From the NCBI GenBank assembly GCA_046484625.1, contig JAWOIO010000041.1, positions 1 through 6,808 of the forward strand: a stretch of DNA of 6,808 nucleotides, given 5' to 3'. Numbering within the stretch: position 1 is the stretch's first letter; each line of letters begins with the position of its first letter. A model generated the notes under the pieces. That model was not told where the DNA came from, did not search any database, and saw only the letters and a list, made by a program, of their open reading frames with translations. Made by a program: the position numbers and the translations under genes. The DNA comes from DASUAO01 sp046484625. GTDB taxonomy: Bacteria > Actinomycetota > Acidimicrobiia > IMCC26256 > PALSA-555. This document shows positions 1 to 5,845 of this stretch, one piece after another.

Positions 1-29
1 CACGCGACCTTGCCGATGAGGTCGATCAC
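1..29 (-). CDS. Start of a further operon gene, truncated by the window edge
   Basis: On the minus strand a GTG at 29-27 overlaps the TGA of the upstream hydratase gene (GTGA). It opens a frame reading V/M-I-D-L-I-G-K-V-A before the left edge. A GAGGG tract lies three bases before the GTG. The GTGA overlap is typical of translationally coupled operon partners, so this is probably the third gene of the SDR-hydratase operon. The peptide resembles the beginning of an SDR protein (a Gly-Lys-Val-Ala run just before the first beta strand), but nine codons cannot establish a family. What is seen is the overlap and the open frame; the gene itself is inferred. Confidence 0.4.
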
Positions 30-859
30 TCGCCCTCGAGCTGGTCGAACAGGTCGTCGAGCGCACCTGTCTCCACCTCGCGGGTCTGGCCCCCGAGCTC
101 GAGGAACCGCTGCATGCGGGCCCGTGCGACCGGGTCGACGAGCGACGCGCGGAAGCCCGTCGCCTCGGCGACGAACCCCTCGGTCACGTCGCCGTGCGCG
201 AGGCCGACCGCATGTTTGGCCGCGCTGAGCGCGATCGGCGGCATCGCCGCGATGCGGGTCGCCAACGTACGGACCTCGGCCTCGATGTCGTCGTCGGCGA
301 TCACCCGGTTCACATACCCGATCGCGGCGGCCTCGGTACCGTCCACATCACCGCACCCGAGCACGATCTCGAGCGCTCGAGCGCGGCCCACCAGCCGGGT
401 CAACCGTTGCGTGCCACCCGCACCCGGGATGATCCCGAGTCCCACCTCGGGCTGCGCGAACCGGGCACCGGGGGTCGCGAACCGCAGGTCGCACGAGAGT
501 GCGATCTCCGAGCCTCCACCCCGGGCGATGCCACGGACGAGCGCGATCGACACCTTCCCCGGCGGCGAGAGGAGGTCGAGCAGCGAGTTGACCATCGCGG
601 GCTCCCCATCCGCGCCCTGGCTCCCGGGCTCCATGTCGAGGATCATCCCGACGTCGGCGTGCGCGATGAAGAAGTCGGGATCGGCGCTCGCGACCACGAG
701 CACGCGAGACGCATCGTCGGCGCCGAAGCCGGTGATCAGCGCGACGAGGTCCTTCGTGAACGCGTCGTCCCACAGGTTGATCGGCGGATGGTCGATCACC
801 GCCCACGCCACGCCATCGGTCACGTCGACCGAGATGTGCTGGAGCTTCTCGTAGGCCAT
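26..859 (-). CDS. Enoyl-CoA hydratase/isomerase family protein (crotonase), catalytic Glu pair intact
   Basis: A 277-residue cytoplasmic crotonase-fold protein of normal family length. It probably hydrates a 2-enoyl-CoA (or isomerises an acyl-CoA) in a fatty-acid or aromatic acyl-CoA breakdown route. The CoA-binding and oxyanion region is at residues 62-69 (DFFIAHAD), and the second oxyanion loop at 109-118 (RGIARGGGSE). E118 and E138 match the two catalytic glutamates of classical hydratases (E144 and E164 of the rat mitochondrial enzyme), with the same 20-residue spacing. Residues 138-152 (EVGLGIIPGAGG, then TQR) are the second hallmark. One oddity is H67, where most relatives have Gly in the A-G-A-D turn. 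The ATG at 859 is preceded by a GAGAGGG purine run about 8 bases upstream. It lies 43 bases after the SDR gene, in the same direction, so the two probably form an operon. The family is sure; the exact reaction is not. Confidence 0.93.
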   Translation of the reverse strand: MAYEKLQHISVDVTDGVAWAVIDHPPINLWDDAFTKDLVALITGFGADDASRVLVVASADPDFFIAHADVGMILDMEPGSQGADGEPAMVNSLLDLLSPPGKVSIALVRGIARGGGSEIALSCDLRFATPGARFAQPEVGLGIIPGAGGTQRLTRLVGRARALEIVLGCGDVDGTEAAAIGYVNRVIADDDIEAEVRTLATRIAAMPPIALSAAKHAVGLAHGDVTEGFVAEATGFRASLVDPVARARMQRFLELGGQTREVETGALDDLFDQLEGE

Positions 860-902
860 ATCGACCGCCCTCTCGTCTCGGTCCGGCGCTCGCGTCCGCT
901 GG

Positions 903-1694
903 TCAGTCCGGCATCGGGGGGTCCCACTGGACCCCGTTGATGTGGCTGCCGCCGTCGGCGAACATCGTCATCCCGGTGATGTAGTCGCTGTCCTCCGACG
1001 CGAGGAACAGCGCGACCCCGCCGATGTCGTGCTCGGGGTCGCCCATCCGGCCGATCGGGTTCTCCCTGAGCATCTCCTTGGCGTTCTCGGGCGCGGCCTC
1101 GGCGAACGCCACGTACGCCGGCGACGCCGCCGCGGGCGCGATGCAGTTCACCAGGATGTTGTGCTTCGCCCACTCCCGGGCGGCGGTACGGGTGATCGCC
1201 TGGATGCCGAGCTTCGCGGCGTTGTAGTCGACCGAGTACTGGTGGGCGTTGATCCCGTTGAGCGACACGAAGTTGATGACGCGCCCCCAGCCCTTCGCCT
1301 TCATGTGGGGGAACACCGCCTGCATGGCGCGAAAGGTGTGGAGCGGCCCGCCCTCGAACGCGAGCAGCAGGTCCTCGGGGGGCTTGCGCTCGAACCGGTT
1401 GAACCCGGCGGCGACGTACGCGTTGTTCACGAGGATGTCCGCGCCGCCGAGGTCGCGCACCGCCGTCTCGACCATCGCCGTGATCTGGTCGGCGTCGAGC
1501 ACGTCGGTCGGCACGAACGTCGCCGTCCCGCCCAGCTCGTCGACGATCTCCCGCTCGACGGCCGCACCGGTCTCCTGGTTCACCTCGGCCACCAGCACTG
1601 CCGCGCCTTCACGGGCGAACCGACGGGCGATGCCCCGGCCGATCCCCTGCCCGGCCCCGGTGACGATCGCCACCCGCCCGTCGAGTCGTCCCAC
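903..1694 (-). CDS. SDR family NAD(P)-dependent oxidoreductase
   Basis: A 263-residue classical short-chain dehydrogenase/reductase, full length, expected to oxidise or reduce an alcohol/ketone with NAD(P) in the cytoplasm. The Rossmann motif TGAGQGIG is at 12-19. An acidic E37 at the end of beta-2 favours NAD(H), and D64 is the adenine-contacting Asp. The usual NNAG appears as NNAY (90-93). The active site has S144, Y157 and K161 (YNAAK), and the C-terminal part shows the usual ADGG turn (246-249). The Asn that normally sits in helix 4 ahead of the P-H-M motif is not found: residues 111-118 read LAFEGGPL. The start is GTG at 1694, chosen because the Rossmann strand begins at once and GGGGAG (complement of 1701-1706) lies six bases upstream. 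It is first in an operon with the hydratase, which suggests a 3-hydroxyacyl-CoA or similar dehydrogenation next to hydration, but the substrate is unknown. Confidence 0.93.
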   Translation of the reverse strand: MGRLDGRVAIVTGAGQGIGRGIARRFAREGAAVLVAEVNQETGAAVEREIVDELGGTATFVPTDVLDADQITAMVETAVRDLGGADILVNNAYVAAGFNRFERKPPEDLLLAFEGGPLHTFRAMQAVFPHMKAKGWGRVINFVSLNGINAHQYSVDYNAAKLGIQAITRTAAREWAKHNILVNCIAPAAASPAYVAFAEAAPENAKEMLRENPIGRMGDPEHDIGGVALFLASEDSDYITGMTMFADGGSHINGVQWDPPMPD

Positions 1695-1855
1695 TCCGCG
1701 CTCCCCGTCCTGGCCCGCGCCGGAGCGTCCTGTGCCGCAGCGCCGGATGGCCGAGCGCAGGGTACCTGAGTGCCCGTCGATGCTTCAGCGGCGGGCCCCG
1801 TCGACCGCCGATCACGGTCCGGACGAGCCGCGGGATCGGACGCGACGATCTCGAG

Positions 1856-1972
1856 ATGCTCCGCACCCTCGCCCTCCGCAACGGCGTCGCGTGGATGGTC
1901 GACGACGACTTCCTCGCCCACTCCCGCGAGCGGGGGATCTGGGGTCGCGGCGCGACCGACCGTGGCGCCTGA
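1856..1972 (+). CDS. Short coding-like fragment of unknown function (38 codons)
   Basis: From an ATG at 1856 the frame encodes 38 residues ending in TGA at 1970-1972. The peptide begins MLRTLALRNGVAWMVDD and ends in GRGATDRGA. Thirty-six of 38 codons end in G or C, against about 28 of 38 in the frame one base later, which is the bias expected of real coding DNA in this genome. The same frame stays open upstream for at least 26 codons (ITVRTSRGIGRDDLE just before the ATG), but I find no start codon there. It could therefore be the 3' remnant of a decayed gene or a small gene with another start. There is no good Shine-Dalgarno before the ATG. The -35 of the next gene overlaps its stop codon. 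I do not recognise a family. Confidence 0.28.
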   Translation: MLRTLALRNGVAWMVDDDFLAHSRERGIWGRGATDRGA

Positions 1973-1999
1973 CGGTCGCGCACCCCCTCCCGGTACGCT
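1969..1999 (+). promoter_or_regulatory. Probable leaderless promoter of the second crotonase gene
   Basis: The -10 hexamer TACGCT is at 1994-1999, and a CTGACG box (4/6 to TTGACA) is at 1969-1974, 19 bases upstream. Only eight bases separate the -10 from the ATG at 2008, so transcription would begin at or next to the start codon, and no Shine-Dalgarno is present. The hexamer sits exactly in the loop of a small inverted repeat, CCCGG (1989-1993) and CCGGG (2000-2004). The arrangement is seen; promoter activity is inferred. Confidence 0.5.
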
Positions 2000-2007
2000 C
2001 CGGGCCC

Positions 2008-2868
2008 ATGAGCACAGCCACTCCCCGTTCTCCCGACCCGCCCGATGACGACGCCGTCGACGGCGACCTGCTGCACCGGGTCGAGCACGGCGTCTCCTGG
2101 ATCACGCTCAACCGGCCCGACTCGGGGAACGCGCTGACGCCCGACCAGCGCAACGCCATCATCGACCACCTCGACGACGCGAGCGGCGACCTGGCGGTGC
2201 GGGCCGTCGTGCTGACAGCGAGCGGCGGGAAGGCCTTCTGCACCGGCGCCGACCTGCGCATCGACCGGCCCGAGCGGTACCCGTTGCCCGAAGGTGCGCC
2301 GGAGCGTCCGGCAGGAGCCGTCGCCCGCACCTGCGTCGGCGCGCAGCGGCTCATCGCCACGATCCAGGACTGCGAGAAGCCCGTCATCGCGGCAGTGAAC
2401 GGCACCGCGGCCGGCATCGGCGCGCACATCGCCTTCGCATCTGATCTCGTGCTCGCCGCCGACACCGCGCGCTTCATCGAGGTGTTCGTGCGCCGCGGGA
2501 TCATCCCCGACGGCGGCGGCGCCTACCTCCTCACCCGGCTCGTCGGCCCCCAGAAGGCGAAGGAGCTCATCTTCTTCGGCGACGACCTCCCCGCCGCCGA
2601 CGCCGCAGCGATGGGACTGGTGAACCGGGTCGTCCCCGCCGCCAAGCTCGCCGACACCGCCCGCGCCTGGGCCGAGCGGCTCGCGTCCGGCCCGACACCG
2701 GCGATCGGCCTCTCGAAGTGGCTGGTGAACCGGGCGCTGGAGTCCGACCGCGTGACCGCATTCGGCGACGAGCGCATGGCCCAGGAGATCGCCATGGCGA
2801 GCGCCGACGCCGCCGAAGGACTCGCGAGCTTCGCCGAGCGCCGCGCCGCGGAGTTCACCGGATGGTGA
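2008..2868 (+). CDS. Crotonase-family protein with isomerase-type active site
   Basis: A 286-residue enoyl-CoA hydratase/isomerase superfamily member. The acyl-CoA oxyanion motif is AFCTGAD (76-82) and the second loop GTAAGIGAH (132-140). The two glutamates needed for hydration are absent: their places hold H140 and F160. Instead D168 lies in the motif GIIPDGGG (164-171), which resembles the catalytic Asp motif of PaaG-type and related isomerases and of some crotonase dehalogenases and synthases. A double-bond or ring isomerisation is therefore more likely than hydration; this is inference from alignment by eye. The frame is open far upstream, but ATG 2008 is chosen because the crotonase fold begins about 20 residues in and a -10 box lies just ahead of it. 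The N-terminal 20 residues are Pro/Asp-rich and probably disordered. It is followed 7 bases later by the M20 peptidase gene, with which it is probably co-transcribed. Confidence 0.92.
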   Translation: MSTATPRSPDPPDDDAVDGDLLHRVEHGVSWITLNRPDSGNALTPDQRNAIIDHLDDASGDLAVRAVVLTASGGKAFCTGADLRIDRPERYPLPEGAPERPAGAVARTCVGAQRLIATIQDCEKPVIAAVNGTAAGIGAHIAFASDLVLAADTARFIEVFVRRGIIPDGGGAYLLTRLVGPQKAKELIFFGDDLPAADAAAMGLVNRVVPAAKLADTARAWAERLASGPTPAIGLSKWLVNRALESDRVTAFGDERMAQEIAMASADAAEGLASFAERRAAEFTGW

Positions 2869-2884
2869 GGACCGGATGGTGAGT
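2857..2884. repeat. 14-bp tandem duplication at the crotonase/peptidase junction
   Basis: Two adjacent copies of ACCGGATGGTGAGG/T, at 2857-2870 and 2871-2884, match at 13 of 14 positions. The first copy supplies the last codons and TGA of the crotonase and a GGTGAGG Shine-Dalgarno for the next gene. The second supplies the ATG of the peptidase. Each copy contains ATGGTGA, so a single-copy ancestor would have had start and stop overlapping by seven bases. Confidence 0.85.
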
Positions 2885-4282
2885 GCCACCGACCCCGCCC
2901 GGACCGAGGCCGTGCTCGCGGCAGTCGACGAGCATGTCGACGCCGAGATCGCCGCGTTGTGCGAGCTCGTGCGCATCCCGTCGATCAGCGCCGACCCCGA
3001 CCATGCCACCGACGTGCAGGCCAGCGCCGACGCGGTCGCCACCTACCTCGAACGCTGCGGGCTCGAGCACCTGCGTCAGTCCACCGCGGGCGGTGCGCCC
3101 CCGTGCGTCATCGGCGACTGGCTCCACGCCGGCGACGACGCCCCCACGCTCCTCCTCTACGCGCACCACGACGTGCAGCCGCCGGGGTACGTCGAGCGGT
3201 GGACGTCGGACCCGTTCGAGCCGGTGGAGCGCGACGGACGCCTCTACGGACGCGGCAGCGCCGACGACAAGGCCGGCGCGGTCGCACACGGGGCCATGGT
3301 GCGGGCCTGGCTCGCCACCGAGGGCGCGCTCCCCTGCAACGTGAAGGTGATGGTCGAAGGCGAGGAAGAGATCGGCTCGCCGCGTCTCGGCGCGTTCCTC
3401 GCGGCCGAGGCCGATGCGCTGCGCGCCGACGCGATCGTGCTCGCCGATGCCGGGAACTGGTCGGTGGGCACGCCGGGCATCACGACGTCGTTGCGGGGCC
3501 TCGCGAGCGGCACGGTCACGGTGCGCGCACTCGACGGCCCGGTGCACTCCGGCATGGCGGGCGGCGCGGTCCCCGACCCCGCGACCGCGCTCACCCGGAT
3601 GCTCGCCTCCCTCGTCGACGACCGCGGCGACATCGCGATCGACGGGTTCTGGGACGACATCGAGCCGCCCACCCCCGCGCAGCAGGCCCGGCTCGACGCG
3701 ATCCCGGATCGCTCCGACGCACTCCGACGTTCGTTGGGGATGCGCGACGGCGTCGAGCTCGTCGGGGACGTCGGCCGTTCCGTCTATGAACGGCTCTGGT
3801 ACCGGCCGTCACTCACGATCATCGGCATCGACACGCATCCCATCGAGGGGTCGTCGAACCAGATCGTCGCGATGGCGAGCGCGCGCATCAGCATCCGCGT
3901 CGCGCCCGGCCAGGACCCCCACCGCCTGGTCGAGTGCCTGCACGCCCACCTCGAGGCGCGTACGCCGTGGGGGCTCGAGTTCACGTTCGAGCCGGGGGAA
4001 GCGGCGCCCGCATGGTCGTGCGAGCCCGAGGGACCGGCGTTCGACGCCGCCACCCGCGCGCTCACGGAGGGCTTCGGGAAGGCGCCGGTCGTGATGGGCG
4101 TCGGCGGGAGCATCCCGTTCGTCGGCCCGTTCGCCGAGGCCTTCGGCGGCGTCCCCGCCCTGCTGCTCGGCCCCGGCGACCCCGGCAGTCGCATCCACGG
4201 CGAGGACGAGTCCCTCCACCTCGGCGACTTCAAGAGCCTGATCCGCAGCCAGGCGCTACTCCTCCCGTTTTTGCGTCACTAG
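2876..4282 (+). CDS. M20 family metallopeptidase (carnosinase/dipeptidase-like)
   Basis: A 468-residue cytoplasmic zinc peptidase of the M20 group that includes CNDP carnosinases, PepV, DapE and ArgE. It hydrolyses a dipeptide or an N-acylated amino acid; the substrate cannot be read. All expected active-site positions are present: H97 with D99 (AHHDVQP), bridging D130 (GRGSADDK), general base E164 and metal ligand E165 (EGEEEIGS), D191 (LADAG) and H441 (RIHGEDES). H224 (GPVHSG) matches the His lent across the dimer, and GGSIP (410-414) is the usual substrate loop. The lid/dimerisation domain spans about 205-385. These spacings follow mouse CN2 with a near-constant offset. No signal peptide. 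ATG 2876 is preceded by GGTGAGG at five bases. It is probably in an operon with the crotonase. The final residues PFLRH and the TAG stop are encoded by repeat copy A, so the C-terminus was probably altered when the repeat arrived. Confidence 0.95.
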   Translation: MVSATDPARTEAVLAAVDEHVDAEIAALCELVRIPSISADPDHATDVQASADAVATYLERCGLEHLRQSTAGGAPPCVIGDWLHAGDDAPTLLLYAHHDVQPPGYVERWTSDPFEPVERDGRLYGRGSADDKAGAVAHGAMVRAWLATEGALPCNVKVMVEGEEEIGSPRLGAFLAAEADALRADAIVLADAGNWSVGTPGITTSLRGLASGTVTVRALDGPVHSGMAGGAVPDPATALTRMLASLVDDRGDIAIDGFWDDIEPPTPAQQARLDAIPDRSDALRRSLGMRDGVELVGDVGRSVYERLWYRPSLTIIGIDTHPIEGSSNQIVAMASARISIRVAPGQDPHRLVECLHAHLEARTPWGLEFTFEPGEAAPAWSCEPEGPAFDAATRALTEGFGKAPVVMGVGGSIPFVGPFAEAFGGVPALLLGPGDPGSRIHGEDESLHLGDFKSLIRSQALLLPFLRH

Positions 4283-4315
4283 CTGTTGAGATGCAGCAGC
4301 TTCTGACGCCAGAAC
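4267..4315 (+). repeat. Palindromic repeat, copy A (49 bp, double hairpin)
   Basis: The outer arms GTTTTTGCGTC (4267-4277) and GACGCCAGAAC (4305-4315) pair at nine Watson-Crick positions, one T-G wobble and one mismatch. Inside, AGCTGTTG (4281-4288) pairs with CAGCAGCT (4294-4301) around a five-base loop, with one wobble. It aligns without gaps to copy B (4647-4695) at 37 of 49 positions. It overlaps the 3' end and stop codon of the peptidase gene and ends 16 bases from the stop of the convergent small gene. There is no run of T after either arm, so it is not a standard intrinsic terminator. It may be a REP-like or MITE-like element, or an RNA-stabilising 3' hairpin. Confidence 0.8.
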
Positions 4316-4331
4316 CGTGGAGGACGACCCT

Positions 4332-4580
4332 CTACTCGGGGATGGCCTCCCACCACTGGCACCACCACTCGTCGCCCACGAGGATGCGGAGCTCGGGGTG
4401 CCAGCAGTACGAGATCTCGGCGGTGTTCTCGAGGTAGTAGAGGCAGTTCACGCACTTCTCGTCGCCCGACGGGCGGCCCTTCAGCACCGCGCGCTCGGAG
4501 AAGTGGCGCAGCTCCATCGCCAGCTTCTCGTCGATCTCCTTGGGCTCCGGGGGCGGGATCACGTAGTCGTCGTCAGCCAT
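4332..4580 (-). CDS. Small four-cysteine protein, HiPIP-like metal-binding pattern
   Basis: An 82-residue protein of no family I can name with certainty. It opens with an acidic, proline-rich segment (MADDDYVIPPPEPKE), then a probable helix (16-32), then a compact Cys/Trp-rich half. The cysteines are C43, C46, C59 and C74 (CX2C-X12-C-X14-C), embedded in CVNCLYY, YCWHP and EWWCQWW. This strongly recalls high-potential iron-sulfur proteins. From memory, the HiPIP signature C-x(6,9)-[LIVM]-x3-G-[YW]-C-x2-[FYW] is met from C59 to W77 except that the Gly is W72. Unlike classic HiPIPs there is no Tat or Sec signal, so it would stay in the cytoplasm. A zinc knuckle is the main alternative. ATG 4580 has a TAGCGT box six bases upstream and no Shine-Dalgarno. 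The gene is convergent to the peptidase and bracketed by two copies of one palindromic repeat. Confidence 0.8.
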   Translation of the reverse strand: MADDDYVIPPPEPKEIDEKLAMELRHFSERAVLKGRPSGDEKCVNCLYYLENTAEISYCWHPELRILVGDEWWCQWWEAIPE

Positions 4581-4586
4581 GCCGAG

Positions 4587-4592
4587 ACGCTA
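4587..4592 (-). promoter_or_regulatory. Probable leaderless -10 box for the small four-cysteine gene
   Basis: On the minus strand TAGCGT lies six bases before the ATG at 4580, with no purine-rich ribosome site in between. Transcription would begin at the start codon. No convincing -35 box is seen at the normal distance; TTGGCG lies about 20 bases upstream. Confidence 0.4.
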
Positions 4593-4645
4593 CCCAGTCC
4601 GCCCCGCCACGACGCCAATCGGCCCCGTCCACCACCCCTTTCCAC

Positions 4646-4696
4646 CGTTCTTGCGTCACTTCGTGCTGAATCGCAGCAGTTGCCGACGCAAGAACG
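4646..4696 (+). repeat. Palindromic repeat, copy B (49-bp core, double hairpin)
   Basis: Perfect 12-bp outer arms: CGTTCTTGCGTC (4646-4657) and GACGCAAGAACG (4685-4696). Inside, TGCTG (4664-4668) and CAGCA (4674-4678) form a 5-bp stem around a five-base loop, separated from the outer stem by six bases on each side. The core (4647-4695) has the same length and layout as copy A and matches it best in direct orientation (both read GCGTCACT after the first arm). It lies 13 bases beyond the stop of the flavin monooxygenase gene and 66 bases upstream of the small gene's ATG. No T-run follows on either strand. Confidence 0.85.
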
Positions 4697-4708
4697 ACGG
4701 GGGTGGGC

Positions 4709-5833
4709 CTACCGGAAGTGCGGGATGACCTTCTCGCCCCAGAGGCGGATGGTCTCCATGCAGTCGGCCTGGGGGACGGTGCCCATCTGGATGAGGGCCA
4801 TGATCTCGTCGGCGCCCGCGTCGCGCAGGCGCTCGACGTAGGCGATCGCGTCCCGCCAGTCGCCGTACGCGTGCTCCACGACGTTGAACGTCGCCGTGGA
4901 GTTGGGCCGCACCGGGATCTCCATCTCGTGGAGCTTGGCGACCATCCGCTCCTTCGACGCGTCGATCGCGGCCATCTGGTCGGCGTCGTCGTCGCCGGCC
5001 GACGGCTCGGGCCCGCTCCCGTACCAGTGCGAGATCGCCTCGGCGAAGAACCGCTGCCCCCGCACTCCCACCTGGAGCGCCCGCTCGGCGTCGTCGAGGA
5101 CGATCGTCGGGCACAGCGCGGCGAAGTGGTCGTTCACTTCCGACGACACGAACCGCTTCCCGCTGCGCGCCGCGATCGTCTCCTGGTAGATCCGGTGCAG
5201 GTCGGCGACGTCGTCGGGCCCCGCGAAGCCGAGCACCAGCGCGCCGATGCCGTACTCCGCCGCGAGCGCCACGGTGTCGCGCTTGGTGCACGCGAGAAAG
5301 AGGGGTGGATGGGGCATCTGGACCGGCCGGGGCAGGATCGGGTGGTCGGCCACCTGGAGCAGGTCGCCATGCCAGTGGAACCCCTCGCCGTCCTCGCCGC
5401 GCCACATGACGCCGAGCATGCGCAGCGCCTCCTCGACCTCGGCGTAGGTGCGGTCGGGGTCGACGCCCATCGCCGACATCTCCTGGAGCGTCGCTCCCCG
5501 CCCCGCCCCGAGGTCGAGGCGCCCGCCGGAGAGCACGTCGAGCATCGCGGCCCGCTCGGCGACCCGGATCGGGTGGTTGTAGTTGAACGGCATGCACACC
5601 ACGCCGTGGCCGAGGCGGATGCGCGACGTCTTGGCCGCGACCCAGGTGAGGAACACCTCGGGTGCGCTCATGTGCGCGTACCACTTGAGCGAGTGGTGCT
5701 CGACCGCCCAGATGCGGTCGAAGCCCATCTCCTCGGCGTAGACGGCCTGCTCGACGCAGTCGGCGATCACCTGCCGCTCGTTGGCCGGACTGGGGTCGGC
5801 CATCTGGGCCTCGAAGATCATCGAGAACTGCAC
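4709..5833 (-). CDS. LLM class flavin-dependent oxidoreductase (luciferase-like monooxygenase)
   Basis: A 374-residue luciferase-like TIM-barrel protein of full length, probably a cytoplasmic FMN- or F420-dependent monooxygenase/oxidoreductase. Signature segments are the first strand MQFSMIFEAQ (1-10), GFDRIWAVEHH (37-47, with the conserved His pair of luciferase-like enzymes), RIRLGHGVV (71-79), NHPIRVAE (86-93), LDVLSGGRLDLGAGRG (98-113) and a C-terminal barrel strand near 341-351. The cofactor class cannot be fixed from these motifs. The start is GTG at 5833, because it gives the whole first strand; an ATG four codons inside would cut into it. No clear Shine-Dalgarno is present, and a TACTGT box lies six bases upstream, so the mRNA is probably leaderless. 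The gene stands alone, head to head with a cyclase remnant and ending just before repeat copy B. The substrate is unknown. Confidence 0.93.
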   Translation of the reverse strand: MQFSMIFEAQMADPSPANERQVIADCVEQAVYAEEMGFDRIWAVEHHSLKWYAHMSAPEVFLTWVAAKTSRIRLGHGVVCMPFNYNHPIRVAERAAMLDVLSGGRLDLGAGRGATLQEMSAMGVDPDRTYAEVEEALRMLGVMWRGEDGEGFHWHGDLLQVADHPILPRPVQMPHPPLFLACTKRDTVALAAEYGIGALVLGFAGPDDVADLHRIYQETIAARSGKRFVSSEVNDHFAALCPTIVLDDAERALQVGVRGQRFFAEAISHWYGSGPEPSAGDDDADQMAAIDASKERMVAKLHEMEIPVRPNSTATFNVVEHAYGDWRDAIAYVERLRDAGADEIMALIQMGTVPQADCMETIRLWGEKVIPHFR

Positions 5834-5839
5834 CGCTCG

Positions 5840-5845
5840 ACAGTA
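5840..5845 (-). promoter_or_regulatory. Probable leaderless -10 box of the flavin monooxygenase gene
   Basis: TACTGT on the minus strand ends six bases before the GTG at 5833, which puts the likely transcription start on the start codon. No good -35 match is seen upstream; an 18-bp dyad occupies the spacer and -35 area instead. Confidence 0.4.

Larger units (their letters stand above)
1695..2007. other. Divergent intergenic region, about 310 bases
   Basis: This stretch separates the minus-strand SDR operon from the plus-strand crotonase-peptidase pair. It carries the SDR Shine-Dalgarno (1701-1706), a possible SDR -10 box TACCCT on the minus strand (1759-1764), a short coding-like fragment (1856-1972) and the crotonase promoter (1969-1999). 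Reading frames open right through it in several frames, which is usual for DNA this rich in GC and does not by itself mean coding. I see no RNA gene, transposon end or strong terminator here. Confidence 0.6.

Noticed and set aside
1249..2007. Upstream extension of the second crotonase in frame
   Set aside because: The extension reads antisense through the SDR gene, gives a Pro/Arg-rich sequence with no domain, and would make the protein nearly twice family length. The leaderless promoter supports ATG 2008.
1609..3042. Minus-strand open frame of about 470 codons opposite the second crotonase
   Set aside because: An antisense frame over a well-supported crotonase, rich in Gly/Ala/Arg with no motifs, produced by high GC at third codon positions.
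4267..4696. The two 49-bp palindromes as ordinary Rho-independent terminators
   Set aside because: Neither is followed by a T-tract on either strand, the outer stem is interrupted by symmetric internal loops, and two copies with the same inner structure point to a repeat family instead.
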